From CAXSBR01 sp964252015 (GTDB lineage Bacteria > Actinomycetota > Actinomycetes > Mycobacteriales > Jatrophihabitantaceae): a DNA stretch of 64,000 nt. The position numbers and the translations under genes are program-made. The stretch covers positions 1-64,000 of the forward strand of contig CAXULW010000020.1 of NCBI GenBank assembly GCA_964252015.1, written 5' to 3'. Below the pieces are notes generated by a model. It ran no database searches. It was not told the origin of the DNA and saw only the letters and a program-made list of their open reading frames with translations. The number at the start of each line of letters is the position of its first letter. Positions within the stretch are counted from its first letter, which is position 1. This document shows positions 17,647 through 26,221 of this stretch, piece after piece.

Positions 17647-17675
17647 TTGAATCGGCGGGTTCGGGCCGGTATCGT
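17647..17675 (+). promoter_or_regulatory. predicted promoter for rplM-rpsI-glmM
   Basis: TTGAAT, 17-bp spacer, TATCGT. Four of six consensus matches in each box at ideal spacing. It lies 160 bp upstream of rplM, leaving a long leader. Prediction only. Confidence 0.45.
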
Positions 17676-17835
17676 TGTCGTTTGGTGTGTCGCGCCGTCC
17701 GGCTTTGCCGCTGGCGGCGTCGCATCCCGGCCATGCCTCAGGGTCCGACTTGTAGCTACCCGTTGTCACAGGGAGCAGCAGAGCGACCGTGGGGGCGCCG
17801 CATCCGCAGCGTGAAGACCGACAGGAAGTTGAACC

Positions 17836-18288
17836 GTGCCCACCGGACAGCGCACTTACACCCCGAAGCCAGGCGAGGTCACCCGCACCTGGCACGTGAT
17901 CGATGCCGAGGATGTCGTCCTCGGCCGGCTGGCCGCCCACGCCGCCACCCTGCTTCGCGGCAAGCACAAGCCGCAGTTCGCGCCCCACGTCGACACCGGT
18001 GACTTCGTTGTCATCGTCAACGCGGCCAAGGTCGCCGTCGGCGGCTCCAAGCGCGACGAGTTCCGCTACCGCCACTCGGGTTACCCCGGCGGACTGACCA
18101 AGAAGACGGTCGGCGAGCTCTTGGACACCAAGCCGCAGCGCGTCATCGAGCTGGCCGTGCGGGGCATGTTGCCCAAGAACACCCTGGGTCGGGCCCAGCT
18201 CAAGAAGCTGAAGGTCTACGCGGGACCCGACCACCCGCATCGGGCGCAGCAGCCCGCCCCGTTCGAGATCACGCAAGTCAGCCAGTAG
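17836..18288 (+). CDS. rplM: 50S ribosomal protein L13
   Basis: L13, an early 23S assembly protein. 150 residues starting MPTGQRTYTPKPGEVTRTWH, with the signature block AVRGMLPKNTLGRAQLKKLKVY. GTG start. It heads an rplM-rpsI-glmM operon (12- and 15-bp gaps), a conserved actinobacterial arrangement joining ribosome assembly to cell-wall precursor synthesis. Confidence 0.98.
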   Translation: MPTGQRTYTPKPGEVTRTWHVIDAEDVVLGRLAAHAATLLRGKHKPQFAPHVDTGDFVVIVNAAKVAVGGSKRDEFRYRHSGYPGGLTKKTVGELLDTKPQRVIELAVRGMLPKNTLGRAQLKKLKVYAGPDHPHRAQQPAPFEITQVSQ

Positions 18289-18300
18289 GAGATCGCTCTC

Positions 18301-18699
18301 GTGACCAGTCCCACCGTCAACCGTCCCGCCGTCGGCCGTCGCAAGGAAGCCGTCGTGCGCGTCCGGCTCTCCGCCGGCACCGGCAAGTTCACCCTCAACG
18401 GGCGCTCGCTCGAGGACTACTTCCCGAACAAGGTGCATCAGCAGCTCATCAAGGAGCCGTTCGTCACCCTCGAGAAGAACGACCAGTACGACGTGGTCGC
18501 CACGCTGACCGGCGGCGGCATCACCGGCCAGGCCGGCGCACTGCGTCTCGGTATCGCCCGCGTGCTGATCGACCTCGAGCCCGACGACCGTCCGGCGCTG
18601 AAGAAGGCCGGCTTCCTCACCCGCGACCCGCGGGTCAAGGAACGTAAGAAGTACGGCCTGAAGAAGGCCCGCAAGGCTCCCCAGTACTCGAAGCGCTAA
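18301..18699 (+). CDS. rpsI: 30S ribosomal protein S9
   Basis: S9 reaches the P-site tRNA through its C-terminal tail, which here ends with the conserved KAPQYSKR. 132 residues, with VGRRKEAVVRVRL and GGGITGQAGALRLGIARVL blocks. GTG start, 12 nt after rplM. Confidence 0.98.
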   Translation: MTSPTVNRPAVGRRKEAVVRVRLSAGTGKFTLNGRSLEDYFPNKVHQQLIKEPFVTLEKNDQYDVVATLTGGGITGQAGALRLGIARVLIDLEPDDRPALKKAGFLTRDPRVKERKKYGLKKARKAPQYSKR

Positions 18700-18714
18700 A
18701 GGCGGCCGCGTCCA

Positions 18715-20052
18715 GTGGGTCGCTATTTCGGCACCGACGGGGTTCGCGGACTGGCCAATGGAGACGTCACACCCGAGCTGGTTCTGGCCATTGCCAGCGC
18801 CACGGCCCGGGTGCTGGCGTTTCACGACGGGTCGCACCGCCCCGTGGCCGTCGTCGGCCGTGACCCGCGCGCATCGGGCGAGATGCTCGAAGGCGCCGTC
18901 GTCGCCGGGCTGACCTCAGCCGGGGCCGATGTGCATCTGGTCGGTGTCGTGCCCACTCCGGCGGTGGCGTTCCTCACCGGGGACTACGGCGCCGACTTCG
19001 GCGTCATGCTCTCGGCCAGCCACAACCCGATGCCCGACAACGGGCCGAAGCTGTTCGCCCGGGGCGGGGTGAAGCTGCCCGACGACCTCGAGGCCGAGAT
19101 CGAGGCCGAGGTCGATCGCGGCTGGACCCGTCCGCGCCCGATCGGCGCCGCGGTGGGACGGGTACGTCCGGCCGCGGACGGAGCCCAGCGCTACCTGGAC
19201 CACCTGCTGTCCTCGGCCCCGACGTCGCTGACCGGGCTCAAGCTGGTAGTCGACTGCGCAAACGGTGCGGCGTCCGCACTGGCGACCGGCCTGTACCGGC
19301 GGGCCGGGGCGGACGTCGTCGCCATCGCCGCCGAGCCGGACGGGTTGAACATCAACGCCGGCGTCGGCTCGACCCACCTGTCTTACCTGCAGGAACACGT
19401 TGTCTCCTACGGCGCCGACCTCGGGGTTGCCCTGGACGGTGACGCTGACCGGTGCCTGGCGGTGGACGCGTCGGGCCGGATCGTCGACGGCGACCAGATC
19501 CTGGCCCTGTGCGCGCTCGGGATGCGCGACGCGGGTCGCCTGGCCGAAGACACGGTGGTGGCGACGGTCATGAGCAACCTCGGATTCCACCACGCCATGC
19601 GCGACGCCGGCATTGCCGTACTGACCACGGCCGTGGGCGACCGCTACGTGCTCGAAGCGCTGACCGAACGCAAGCTCAGCCTGGGCGGCGAGCAGTCGGG
19701 GCACGTGATCTTCACCGACGCGGCCACCACCGGCGACGGGATGCTGACCGCGCTGCGGCTGATGGGTCGGATGGCCTCGACCGGGCGTCCGCTGGCCGAC
19801 CTGGCCTCGATCGTGGCCCGGTTGCCGCAGGTGCTGATCAACGTGGCCGTCACCGATCGGACCGCGGTGGCGTTGTCCGAAGCCGTGGCCACGGCCATCG
19901 ACCACGCGGAAACCGAACTCGGTGACGACGGGCGGATCCTGCTGCGCGCCTCGGGCACCGAGCAGCTCGTCCGCGTGATGGTGGAAGCTCCCACGGCCGA
20001 GCAGGCCGAGACGGTGGCCCGTCGGGTGGCCGCGGTGGTGCAAGCACAGTAG
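18715..20052 (+). CDS. glmM: phosphoglucosamine mutase
   Basis: Converts glucosamine-6-phosphate to glucosamine-1-phosphate for UDP-GlcNAc and peptidoglycan. The active-site phosphoserine is Ser102 in LSASHNPMPDNG. The metal loop DGDADRC, sugar loop GGEQSGH and phosphate-binding RASGTE are intact. 445 residues, full length. GTG start 15 nt after rpsI. glmS, the preceding enzyme of the pathway, lies 3.4 kb downstream on the same strand. Confidence 0.97.
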   Translation: MGRYFGTDGVRGLANGDVTPELVLAIASATARVLAFHDGSHRPVAVVGRDPRASGEMLEGAVVAGLTSAGADVHLVGVVPTPAVAFLTGDYGADFGVMLSASHNPMPDNGPKLFARGGVKLPDDLEAEIEAEVDRGWTRPRPIGAAVGRVRPAADGAQRYLDHLLSSAPTSLTGLKLVVDCANGAASALATGLYRRAGADVVAIAAEPDGLNINAGVGSTHLSYLQEHVVSYGADLGVALDGDADRCLAVDASGRIVDGDQILALCALGMRDAGRLAEDTVVATVMSNLGFHHAMRDAGIAVLTTAVGDRYVLEALTERKLSLGGEQSGHVIFTDAATTGDGMLTALRLMGRMASTGRPLADLASIVARLPQVLINVAVTDRTAVALSEAVATAIDHAETELGDDGRILLRASGTEQLVRVMVEAPTAEQAETVARRVAAVVQAQ

Positions 20053-20114
20053 CTTGAGGCCAGCCACGCAATTGCACCCCGGGAATCCCGGGTGTGTGGC
20101 CCTGCACGGATAAC

Positions 20115-20144
20115 GGGGAGCTCTACCGCTTGTGAGCTTTCCCC
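20115..20144 (+). terminator. hairpin after glmM
   Basis: GGGGAGCTC pairs with GAGCTTTCCCC (nine pairs, two-base bulge) around a 10-nt loop. A second inverted repeat, CCCGGGA/TCCCGGG, lies just upstream at 20078-20092. Together they probably end the glmM transcript before the sigma factor gene. The rest of the 218-bp gap shows no gene. Confidence 0.45.
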
Positions 20145-20270
20145 ATTCGTCCGTACCAGGGTTGGAGATTCGCGGTGATTCCGGCGCGTTCAGCTGGTGC
20201 TGCACTTTGTGACGCCCGGTGTCGGCGGCCTTCATGGCCCGGCCCATTGCCCCGGTGCGGGCGCTGATTC

Positions 20271-22106
20271 ATGTCGATCGATTTCTCCGACCAGGATCTG
20301 GTCAGCCGAGTTCGCCATGGGGACACGGCCGCGTTCGGAGATCTGTACGCCCATCACAGCGCCGCCGCCCACCGGGCCGCGCGCCGGATCGTGCGCGACC
20401 CACACCTGGCTGAAGACGTCGTCTCCGAGTCGTTCGCCCGGGTGTTCAAGGCCCTGCAGGGTGGTAACGGCCCAACCGGTGATCTGCTGCCTTACCTGCT
20501 CGTCACCATGCGCAACGTCGCCGCGTCGTGGGGGCGCGAGTCGGTGAAGTGGACGCCGGTCGGCGACGACATCGCCTTCCAGCCCCGTGACGCGCGCGAC
20601 CTCGCCGCCGGTGCCGACGAGGTACCGGTCGACCGGCTGAACATGTCACTGACCTCGTCGGCGTTCGAGACCCTCCCGCGGCGCTGGCGCACCGTGCTCT
20701 GGTACCTCGAGGTCGAAGGGGAGAGCGCGAGCGACGTGGGCCAGCGGCTCGGGCTGAGCGACGTAGCGGTGCGCCAGCTCGCCCGTCGGGCGCGCGAGGG
20801 TCTGCGGGAGGCCTACCTGGCCGCATACCTCGGCGGTACCCCGACGGTGGGGACGCACGTCCCCTCGGCCGACCTGGTGTCGATGGCGCGGGGCAAGCTC
20901 TCGCTGCGCCGGCGGGCCGCGGTCGAGAAGCATCTGGATACGTGCCCGACGTGCTCGGGGCTGTTGTTCGAGGCGGCCGAGGAGAACTCGACGTTGCGCG
21001 CGTTGGTGCTGCCGTTCTACATGGCCGTCGCCTTCGCGCTGGTGAAGTGGTCGCAGGCGCTGGGTGCTCGGGGGCCGAAGATCCCGGGCAAGCACCTCGT
21101 CCACGCACCGGCGGTGCAGGCCGGGTTGGCCGCAGCCACCATCGTCGCTGTGGTCTCCAGCGCATTGGCGGTCACGCCCCAGTTCGGCGCGGCGGAGCGG
21201 GCCGCCAACGCGGCCGCGGCGCAGTCGTCCGGGGCGGGTCGCGGCCCCGGTCCGGGATCGGCTACGCCACCGGTTTCACCTACGAGCACGCCCTCGGGGT
21301 CGGTCAGCGTCACGCCGACCACGCTGCCGCCCACCCTGCCCCCCACGGCGGCACCGACGACTGCTGGTTCGTCGACGCCTACGTCGACCACGGTCTCGCC
21401 GACGGCGTCCGCGGTGCCCATCCCCACCGTGGGGGCGACCGGGGAGCCCACGCAGAGTCTCGGCACGGCGTTACCCACGGTGATCTTCCCGACCGCGCCG
21501 ACGGTCCCGCTGTCGAGCACCGCTCCGACCGGTGTGCCCACGACCGCGGCGACTGCGTCCACGGCGCCGACCGCACCTACGTCCAGCACTCCTACGACGG
21601 ACCCACCGACGACGCAGCCCACCACGGCACCGACTACCGAGCCGACCACCGACCCGACCACCGACCCGACGACCACCGTGGCCCCGACGACCGACCCGAC
21701 CACCACGGCGCCAACGACCCAGCCGACCACAGCCCCGACGACTACGGCGCCGGCCGGGCCAGATCTGACCATCACGGGGAGGCTGGGGTTGATTTATCCG
21801 GCCAGCGGGCAATACCCGAACGACACCAACTTCACCATCACGGTCACCAACAACTCGTCGCACGCGTTGAAATCGGTGGTCACGTTCTCGCTTCCCGGCG
21901 ACGTCGAGCTGTCCAAGGACCTCAATCACGTGTCCTGCCGGACCAATGGCACGACCGTGGTCTGCAAGCACCGCGTGCCGGGTTACTGGGACACGGTTCC
22001 GGCGAACGGTTCGGTGACCTACAACATCTTCCTCGACCACCGGGACGGACCGGGCCGGGTCGACTCGATGCCAACACCCACCGTGGACACCGACCCGGAC
22101 CAGTAA
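20271..22106 (+). CDS. ECF sigma factor fused to zinc anti-sigma motif, membrane helix and extracellular domain
   Basis: Single 611-residue protein. Residues about 8-85 are sigma region 2 (DLYAHHSAAAHRAARRIV, AEDVVSESFARVF) and about 120-180 region 4 (LPRRWRTVLWYLEVEGESASDVGQRLGLS). Then comes a zinc anti-sigma motif His221-x3-Cys225-x2-Cys228 (HLDTCPTC), one membrane helix near 285-304, a long Thr/Pro/Ser linker (about 325-495), and a C-terminal beta-rich domain (498-611) with two cysteines, resembling DUF11/CARDB-type surface modules. The topology puts sigma inside and the last domain outside. This implies a one-protein membrane-tethered sigma that must be cut or otherwise released. Fused ECF architectures are known; the exact output is unknown. 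Confidence 0.85.
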   Translation: MSIDFSDQDLVSRVRHGDTAAFGDLYAHHSAAAHRAARRIVRDPHLAEDVVSESFARVFKALQGGNGPTGDLLPYLLVTMRNVAASWGRESVKWTPVGDDIAFQPRDARDLAAGADEVPVDRLNMSLTSSAFETLPRRWRTVLWYLEVEGESASDVGQRLGLSDVAVRQLARRAREGLREAYLAAYLGGTPTVGTHVPSADLVSMARGKLSLRRRAAVEKHLDTCPTCSGLLFEAAEENSTLRALVLPFYMAVAFALVKWSQALGARGPKIPGKHLVHAPAVQAGLAAATIVAVVSSALAVTPQFGAAERAANAAAAQSSGAGRGPGPGSATPPVSPTSTPSGSVSVTPTTLPPTLPPTAAPTTAGSSTPTSTTVSPTASAVPIPTVGATGEPTQSLGTALPTVIFPTAPTVPLSSTAPTGVPTTAATASTAPTAPTSSTPTTDPPTTQPTTAPTTEPTTDPTTDPTTTVAPTTDPTTTAPTTQPTTAPTTTAPAGPDLTITGRLGLIYPASGQYPNDTNFTITVTNNSSHALKSVVTFSLPGDVELSKDLNHVSCRTNGTTVVCKHRVPGYWDTVPANGSVTYNIFLDHRDGPGRVDSMPTPTVDTDPDQ

Positions 22107-22202
22107 AGGACTCGGTTGAAGCGTTATCCCATCCAATGGGAATACTGTCTCGCATTGCGGGAGTAGGCATAGGCTGACGACAACTCCGAACCCGGGAGAT
22201 CC

Positions 22203-23468
22203 ATGCCGTCCCCGTCGTCGCCGCCGGGCTCACGCGGCGGTCTCGAACCGCCCCGACCCCTGCACGAACAGCGTCGCCGCTGGGTCGTGTTGTCGGTCGG
22301 ATTGGGCGCGCAGTCGGCCAGTTGCATGTTCCTGTACGGGCTTCCGGCGGTGGCGCCGACCTTGCGGGCACCGGGGGCGGTCACGCGAACCGGACTGTCA
22401 CTCGGCCAGGCGGGCGTGGTGATCGGCGCCCCGTCCGTCGGTCTCCTGCTCGCCCTCATTGCGTGGGGTGCGCTCGCCGACCGCATCGGGGAACGGGTCG
22501 TCATCGCCGCAGGCATGGCGGTCGCTACCGTCGCGCTCGGGCTGGCCACGGCGGTGCACGGCCTGATGCCGTTGAGCCTCGTCCTGGTCGTCGCCGGCAT
22601 CGGGGGTGCGTCGGTGAGCGCGGCCAGCGGTCGGATGATCCTGGGCTGGTTCTCGGCCCGGGAACGCGGGCTGGCCATGGGCATCCGACAGACCGGCCAA
22701 CCGCTGGGCGTCGCTTTGGCCGCGGCCATCCTGCCGCCGGTGGCGTCCCGGTGGGGGTTGTCCGGCGTCTTCACGGCCATGGCCGTCCTGACCGGCATGT
22801 CGGTTGTGGCGACGGCGCTGCTGGCCGCCGACCCGCCGCGCGCAATTCGAGTGGCGAGCGACGAACCGGATCGGTCGCCCTATCGCGACGGGGTGCTGTG
22901 GCGAATCCACGCCTCCAGCGCCGCCCTGGTCGTGCCCCAGTTCGTGGTGTCGGTGTTCACGCTGGCCTATCTGGTGTCGGAACGCGATTGGTCACCGGTC
23001 GCCGCTGGTCGCGTCATCGTGGCGTTCCAGGTGGCCGGTGCCGCCGGCCGGATCGTGGCCGGAGTCTGGTCGGACCGGGTGCACAGCCGATTGCGGCCGA
23101 TGCGCTTGCTGGCGGTGGCCAGCGCGGCGTTGATGCTTGCGCTGGCGGTCGGGGACCTGACCCACAGCGTCGTCATCGTGGCCGTATTCGGCTTCGCCGC
23201 GATCATCACCGTCGCCGACAACGGTCTGGCCTTCACGGCCGTGGCCGAGCGGGCCGGATCGGCGTGGGCTGGACGTGCCCTCGGGGTGCAGAACACCGGG
23301 CAGAATGTGGCCGCCGCATTGACACCACCGCTGTTGGGCAGCCTGATCGCCGGGTTCGGATATGACGCCGGCTTCGTCGTCGCCGCGGTCTTCCCGGCAC
23401 TGGCCATCGGCCTGATCCCGGTCCCCCGCGCGGCGCGCACCCGGGATGAAGCATCGTCGGCCGGGTAG
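22203..23468 (+). CDS. MFS transporter
   Basis: 421-residue major facilitator with about twelve hydrophobic segments. The loop 2-3 motif WGALADRIGERVVI matches the family A motif, and GIRQTGQPLGVALAA resembles nitrate/oxalate-type carriers. Substrate unknown. ATG with GGGAGAT upstream. It ends 11 nt before glmS, whose promoter lies in the end of this gene. Confidence 0.88.
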   Translation: MPSPSSPPGSRGGLEPPRPLHEQRRRWVVLSVGLGAQSASCMFLYGLPAVAPTLRAPGAVTRTGLSLGQAGVVIGAPSVGLLLALIAWGALADRIGERVVIAAGMAVATVALGLATAVHGLMPLSLVLVVAGIGGASVSAASGRMILGWFSARERGLAMGIRQTGQPLGVALAAAILPPVASRWGLSGVFTAMAVLTGMSVVATALLAADPPRAIRVASDEPDRSPYRDGVLWRIHASSAALVVPQFVVSVFTLAYLVSERDWSPVAAGRVIVAFQVAGAAGRIVAGVWSDRVHSRLRPMRLLAVASAALMLALAVGDLTHSVVIVAVFGFAAIITVADNGLAFTAVAERAGSAWAGRALGVQNTGQNVAAALTPPLLGSLIAGFGYDAGFVVAAVFPALAIGLIPVPRAARTRDEASSAG

Positions 23469-23471
23469 GAT
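23466..23471 (+). promoter_or_regulatory. -10 box of a leaderless glmS promoter
   Basis: TAGGAT ends 8 nt before the GTG of glmS and overlaps the stop codon of the preceding MFS gene. No Shine-Dalgarno sequence lies between, which fits a leaderless transcript. Confidence 0.4.
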
Positions 23472-23479
23472 TCGATCTT

Positions 23480-25327
23480 GTGTGTGGCATCGTCGGATAC
23501 GTCGGACCGCGGAACGCCCTCGAGGTCGTAGTCGAAGGGCTGCGGCGCCTCGAATACCGCGGCTACGACTCCTCCGGGGTGGCCGTCATCAGCGACGACG
23601 GCGAACTGGTGACGGCCAAGAAAGCGGGCCGGATCGAGAACCTGGACGCGGTCCTGGCCGAGCATCCCATCGCCGGGCACACCGGTATGGGTCACACCCG
23701 CTGGGCCACCCACGGCGCGCCGAACGACGTCAACGCCCACCCGCACGAGGATTCGACCCACCGCGTCGCCGTCGTGCACAACGGGATCATCGAGAACTTC
23801 GCGTCGTTGCGGGCGGAGTGTGAGAGCGCCGGCATCGAGCTGCTGAGTGAGACCGACTCCGAAGTGGTGGCCCACCTGCTTGCGGCGCAACTGCGGGCCG
23901 GCTCGCCGTCGCTGACGGACGCTCTGGGCGCGGTGTGCGGGCGGCTGCAGGGTGCGTTCACCCTGGTCGTCGTCGATCGCGAACAACCCGACGTCGTCGT
24001 AGCGGCCCGGCGGAACTCGCCGCTGGTGCTGGGCGTGGGCGACGGGGAGATGTTCCTGGGCAGCGACGTCGCCGCGTTCATCCCCTACACCCGCGAGGCG
24101 GTCGAGCTGGGCCAGGACCAGCTGGTCGAGATCAGCCGGTCGGGTTACCGGGTGACGGACTTTGCCGGTGAGCCCGCCGAGGCGCGCCCGTTCCACGTGG
24201 ATTGGGATCTGGCCGCGGCGGAAAAGGGCGGCTACGACTACTTCATGCTCAAGGAGATCGAGGAGCAGCCCACGGCGGTCGCCGATACCTTGCGCGGTCA
24301 CTTCCTGGACGGACGGATCACCCTCGATGAGGAGCGTCTGGACGACCAGGACCTGCGCGACATCGACAAGATCTTCATCGTCGCGTGCGGCTCGGCCTAC
24401 CACGCCGGCCTGTTGGGCAAGTACGCGATCGAACACTGGACGCGGCTTCCCGTCGAGGTCGAAATGGCGTCCGAATTCCGCTATCGGGACCCAGTGCTCG
24501 GCCAGTCGACGCTCGTCGTCGCCATCAGCCAGTCGGGGGAAACCGCCGATACGCTCGAAGCGGTGCGGCACGCCCGCGAACAGCACGCACGGGTGTTAGC
24601 CATCTGCAACACCAACGGCGCGCAGATCCCGCGCGAGTCCGACGCGGTTCTTTACACCCATGCCGGACCCGAGGTCGGCGTCGCGGCGACCAAGACTTTC
24701 GTCTCGCAGGTTGCGGCGGTCGAGCTGGTGGCGTTGGCGCTGGCGCAGGCCCGCGGCACCAAGTACGGCGATGAGATCGAAGGCGAATACGACGCCCTGT
24801 GCAATGTCACCAGCTCGATCGAGCGCGTACTCGCCGAGACTGGACCGGTGCGCGCGGTGGCCAAGGAGATCGCGCAGGCCAAGGCCGTGCTGTTCCTCGG
24901 TCGTCACGTTGGCTACCCGGTGGCGATGGAAGGTGCGCTCAAGCTCAAGGAACTGGCCTACATGCACGCCGAGGGTTTCCCGGCCGGCGAACTCAAGCAC
25001 GGCCCGATTGCGCTGATCGAGCCGGGTCTGCCCGTGGTCGTGATCATGCCGTCTCGTACCGGCCGACCGCTGCTGCACCAGAAGATGTTGTCCAACATGG
25101 CCGAGGTCCGAGCCCGGGGCGCCCGCGTCATCGTGATCTGCGAACCGGGCGACACGGCTGCCGCCGCCCTCGCGACCGACGTGATCGAGGTGCCCGCCGT
25201 GCCGACGTTGCACTCGCCGCTGGTGTCGGTGGTGCCGTTGCAGATTCTCGCCGCCGAGATCGCCCAAGCGCGTGGACTGGACGTCGACAAGCCTCGCAAC
25301 CTGGCCAAGTCGGTAACCGTCGAATAG
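23480..25327 (+). CDS. glmS: glutamine-fructose-6-phosphate aminotransferase
   Basis: Makes glucosamine-6-phosphate from fructose-6-phosphate and glutamine, the first step to UDP-GlcNAc. The N-terminal glutaminase begins at Cys2 (MCGIVGYVG), with GHTRWATHG and HNGIIENF. Two SIS isomerase domains follow (VACGSAYHAG, SQSGETADTL, AEGFPAGELKHGPIALIE), and the protein ends KPRNLAKSVTVE. 615 residues, full length. GTG start. A hairpin repeat begins right after the stop; no glmS ribozyme is seen upstream. Confidence 0.98.
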   Translation: MCGIVGYVGPRNALEVVVEGLRRLEYRGYDSSGVAVISDDGELVTAKKAGRIENLDAVLAEHPIAGHTGMGHTRWATHGAPNDVNAHPHEDSTHRVAVVHNGIIENFASLRAECESAGIELLSETDSEVVAHLLAAQLRAGSPSLTDALGAVCGRLQGAFTLVVVDREQPDVVVAARRNSPLVLGVGDGEMFLGSDVAAFIPYTREAVELGQDQLVEISRSGYRVTDFAGEPAEARPFHVDWDLAAAEKGGYDYFMLKEIEEQPTAVADTLRGHFLDGRITLDEERLDDQDLRDIDKIFIVACGSAYHAGLLGKYAIEHWTRLPVEVEMASEFRYRDPVLGQSTLVVAISQSGETADTLEAVRHAREQHARVLAICNTNGAQIPRESDAVLYTHAGPEVGVAATKTFVSQVAAVELVALALAQARGTKYGDEIEGEYDALCNVTSSIERVLAETGPVRAVAKEIAQAKAVLFLGRHVGYPVAMEGALKLKELAYMHAEGFPAGELKHGPIALIEPGLPVVVIMPSRTGRPLLHQKMLSNMAEVRARGARVIVICEPGDTAAAALATDVIEVPAVPTLHSPLVSVVPLQILAAEIAQARGLDVDKPRNLAKSVTVE

Positions 25328-25781
25328 AGCGACCTGATCGCGCCGGAAGTCGGCGTAGAGCGTGATTTTCGTCGGCGCGGCTGCGGACCGTAGGGGTCGG
25401 CGACCCAAGACCAGTACTTTTGCTCACCCGCGCCGGTAGTCGGCGTAGAGCGTGATTTTCGTCGGCGCGGCTGCGGACCGTNNNNNNNNNNNNNNNNNNN
25501 NNNNNNNNNNNNNNNNNNNNNNNNNNNNNNNNNNNNNNNNNNNNNNNNNNNNNNNNNNNNNNNNNNNNNNNNNNNNNNNNNCCCGCGCCGGTAGTCGGCG
25601 TAGAGCGTGATTTTCGTCGGCGCGGCTGCGGACCGTTGGGGTCGGCGACCCAAGACCAGTACTTTTGCTCACCCGCGCCGGTAGTCGGCGTAGAGCGTGA
25701 TTTTCGTCGGCGCGGCTGCGGACCGTTGGGGTCGGCCACCCAAGACCAGTACTTTTGCTCACCCGCGCCGATAGTCGGGGG
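25328..25781 (+). repeat. 90-bp tandem repeat array (dispersed repeat copy 3, amplified)
   Basis: The stretch after the glmS stop starts AGCGACCTGA, as after rpsD, and then repeats a 90-bp unit. Units lie at about 25338-25426, 25427-25481 (cut by Ns), 25582-25671, 25672-25761 and 25762-25780 (partial). Each unit carries CGCGCCG and CGGCGCG as inverted ends of a hairpin, then a GGGTC-GGC-GACCC hairpin and CAGTACTTTT. Units differ by one or two bases. Copy number is unknown because of the gap. Confidence 0.9.
25482..25581. other. assembly gap of 100 N inside the repeat array
   Basis: Exactly 100 unknown bases flanked by matching repeat units, so the assembler broke on the tandem repeat. The true length may be any number of 90-bp units. 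Confidence 0.95.
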
Positions 25782-25941
25782 GTCGAGACGCAAGAAAAAG
25801 CCCAAACGAAGGCCCCACTCATCGTCGATGCGCCTTTAGTTTTGATCGAAGTCTTTAGTTGTTAACAGCCGCAACATTGCCCAACGCACCCAACAGAGAG
25901 CACACTCCCTTCAACCGATCGGACGGACCGAAGGGCGAGAC

Positions 25942-26121
25942 ATGGTCGTTGCCTTCCAAAGTGTTGTTGCTCTTTGTGCGTTCGTCGGTCTCGGTGGGTT
26001 GATGCAGTACGCCCGCCGAACGACCCTCGCGCCGGTGCGTGAGATCGCCGCCCGGCCCGAGGACCACCTCCGCTCGGGTCACGTGCTGCGCTCCAACGGT
26101 CAGGCCAGCGGACCCAACTGA
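25942..26121 (+). CDS. small single-helix membrane protein
   Basis: 59-residue frame starting MVVAFQSVVALCAFVGLGG, with one hydrophobic segment (about 3-21) and then a basic, hydrophilic tail ending SNGQASGPN. GAAGGG lies six bases before the ATG. It sits alone in the region between the repeat array and the ferredoxin reductase gene. Not recognised; it could be a real small membrane peptide or a chance frame. The rest of 25782-26221 shows nothing else. Confidence 0.4.
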   Translation: MVVAFQSVVALCAFVGLGGLMQYARRTTLAPVREIAARPEDHLRSGHVLRSNGQASGPN

Positions 26122-26221
26122 GCAAAGCCGACCGGACGCCGTACTCACCAGGGCGCGCGAGCCACCCCGAAACGACGGCTGGGACTGGTCCAACCCGTCG
26201 ATATCTAGTTTGATCGGCAGT

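Noticed and set aside
22967..24586. 539-residue minus-strand frame opposite the MFS and glmS genes
   Set aside because: Shadow frame of two clear genes; no recognisable motif or ribosome site.
25427..25781. Possible CRISPR array after glmS
   Set aside because: The 90-bp units are contiguous with no variable spacers, and no cas genes are nearby. It is a simple tandem repeat.
25636..25839. Frames of 30-residue period across the 90-bp repeat (both strands)
   Set aside because: They exist because 90 is a multiple of three and the unit has few stops. There is no ribosome site, and the element also occurs in noncoding gaps.
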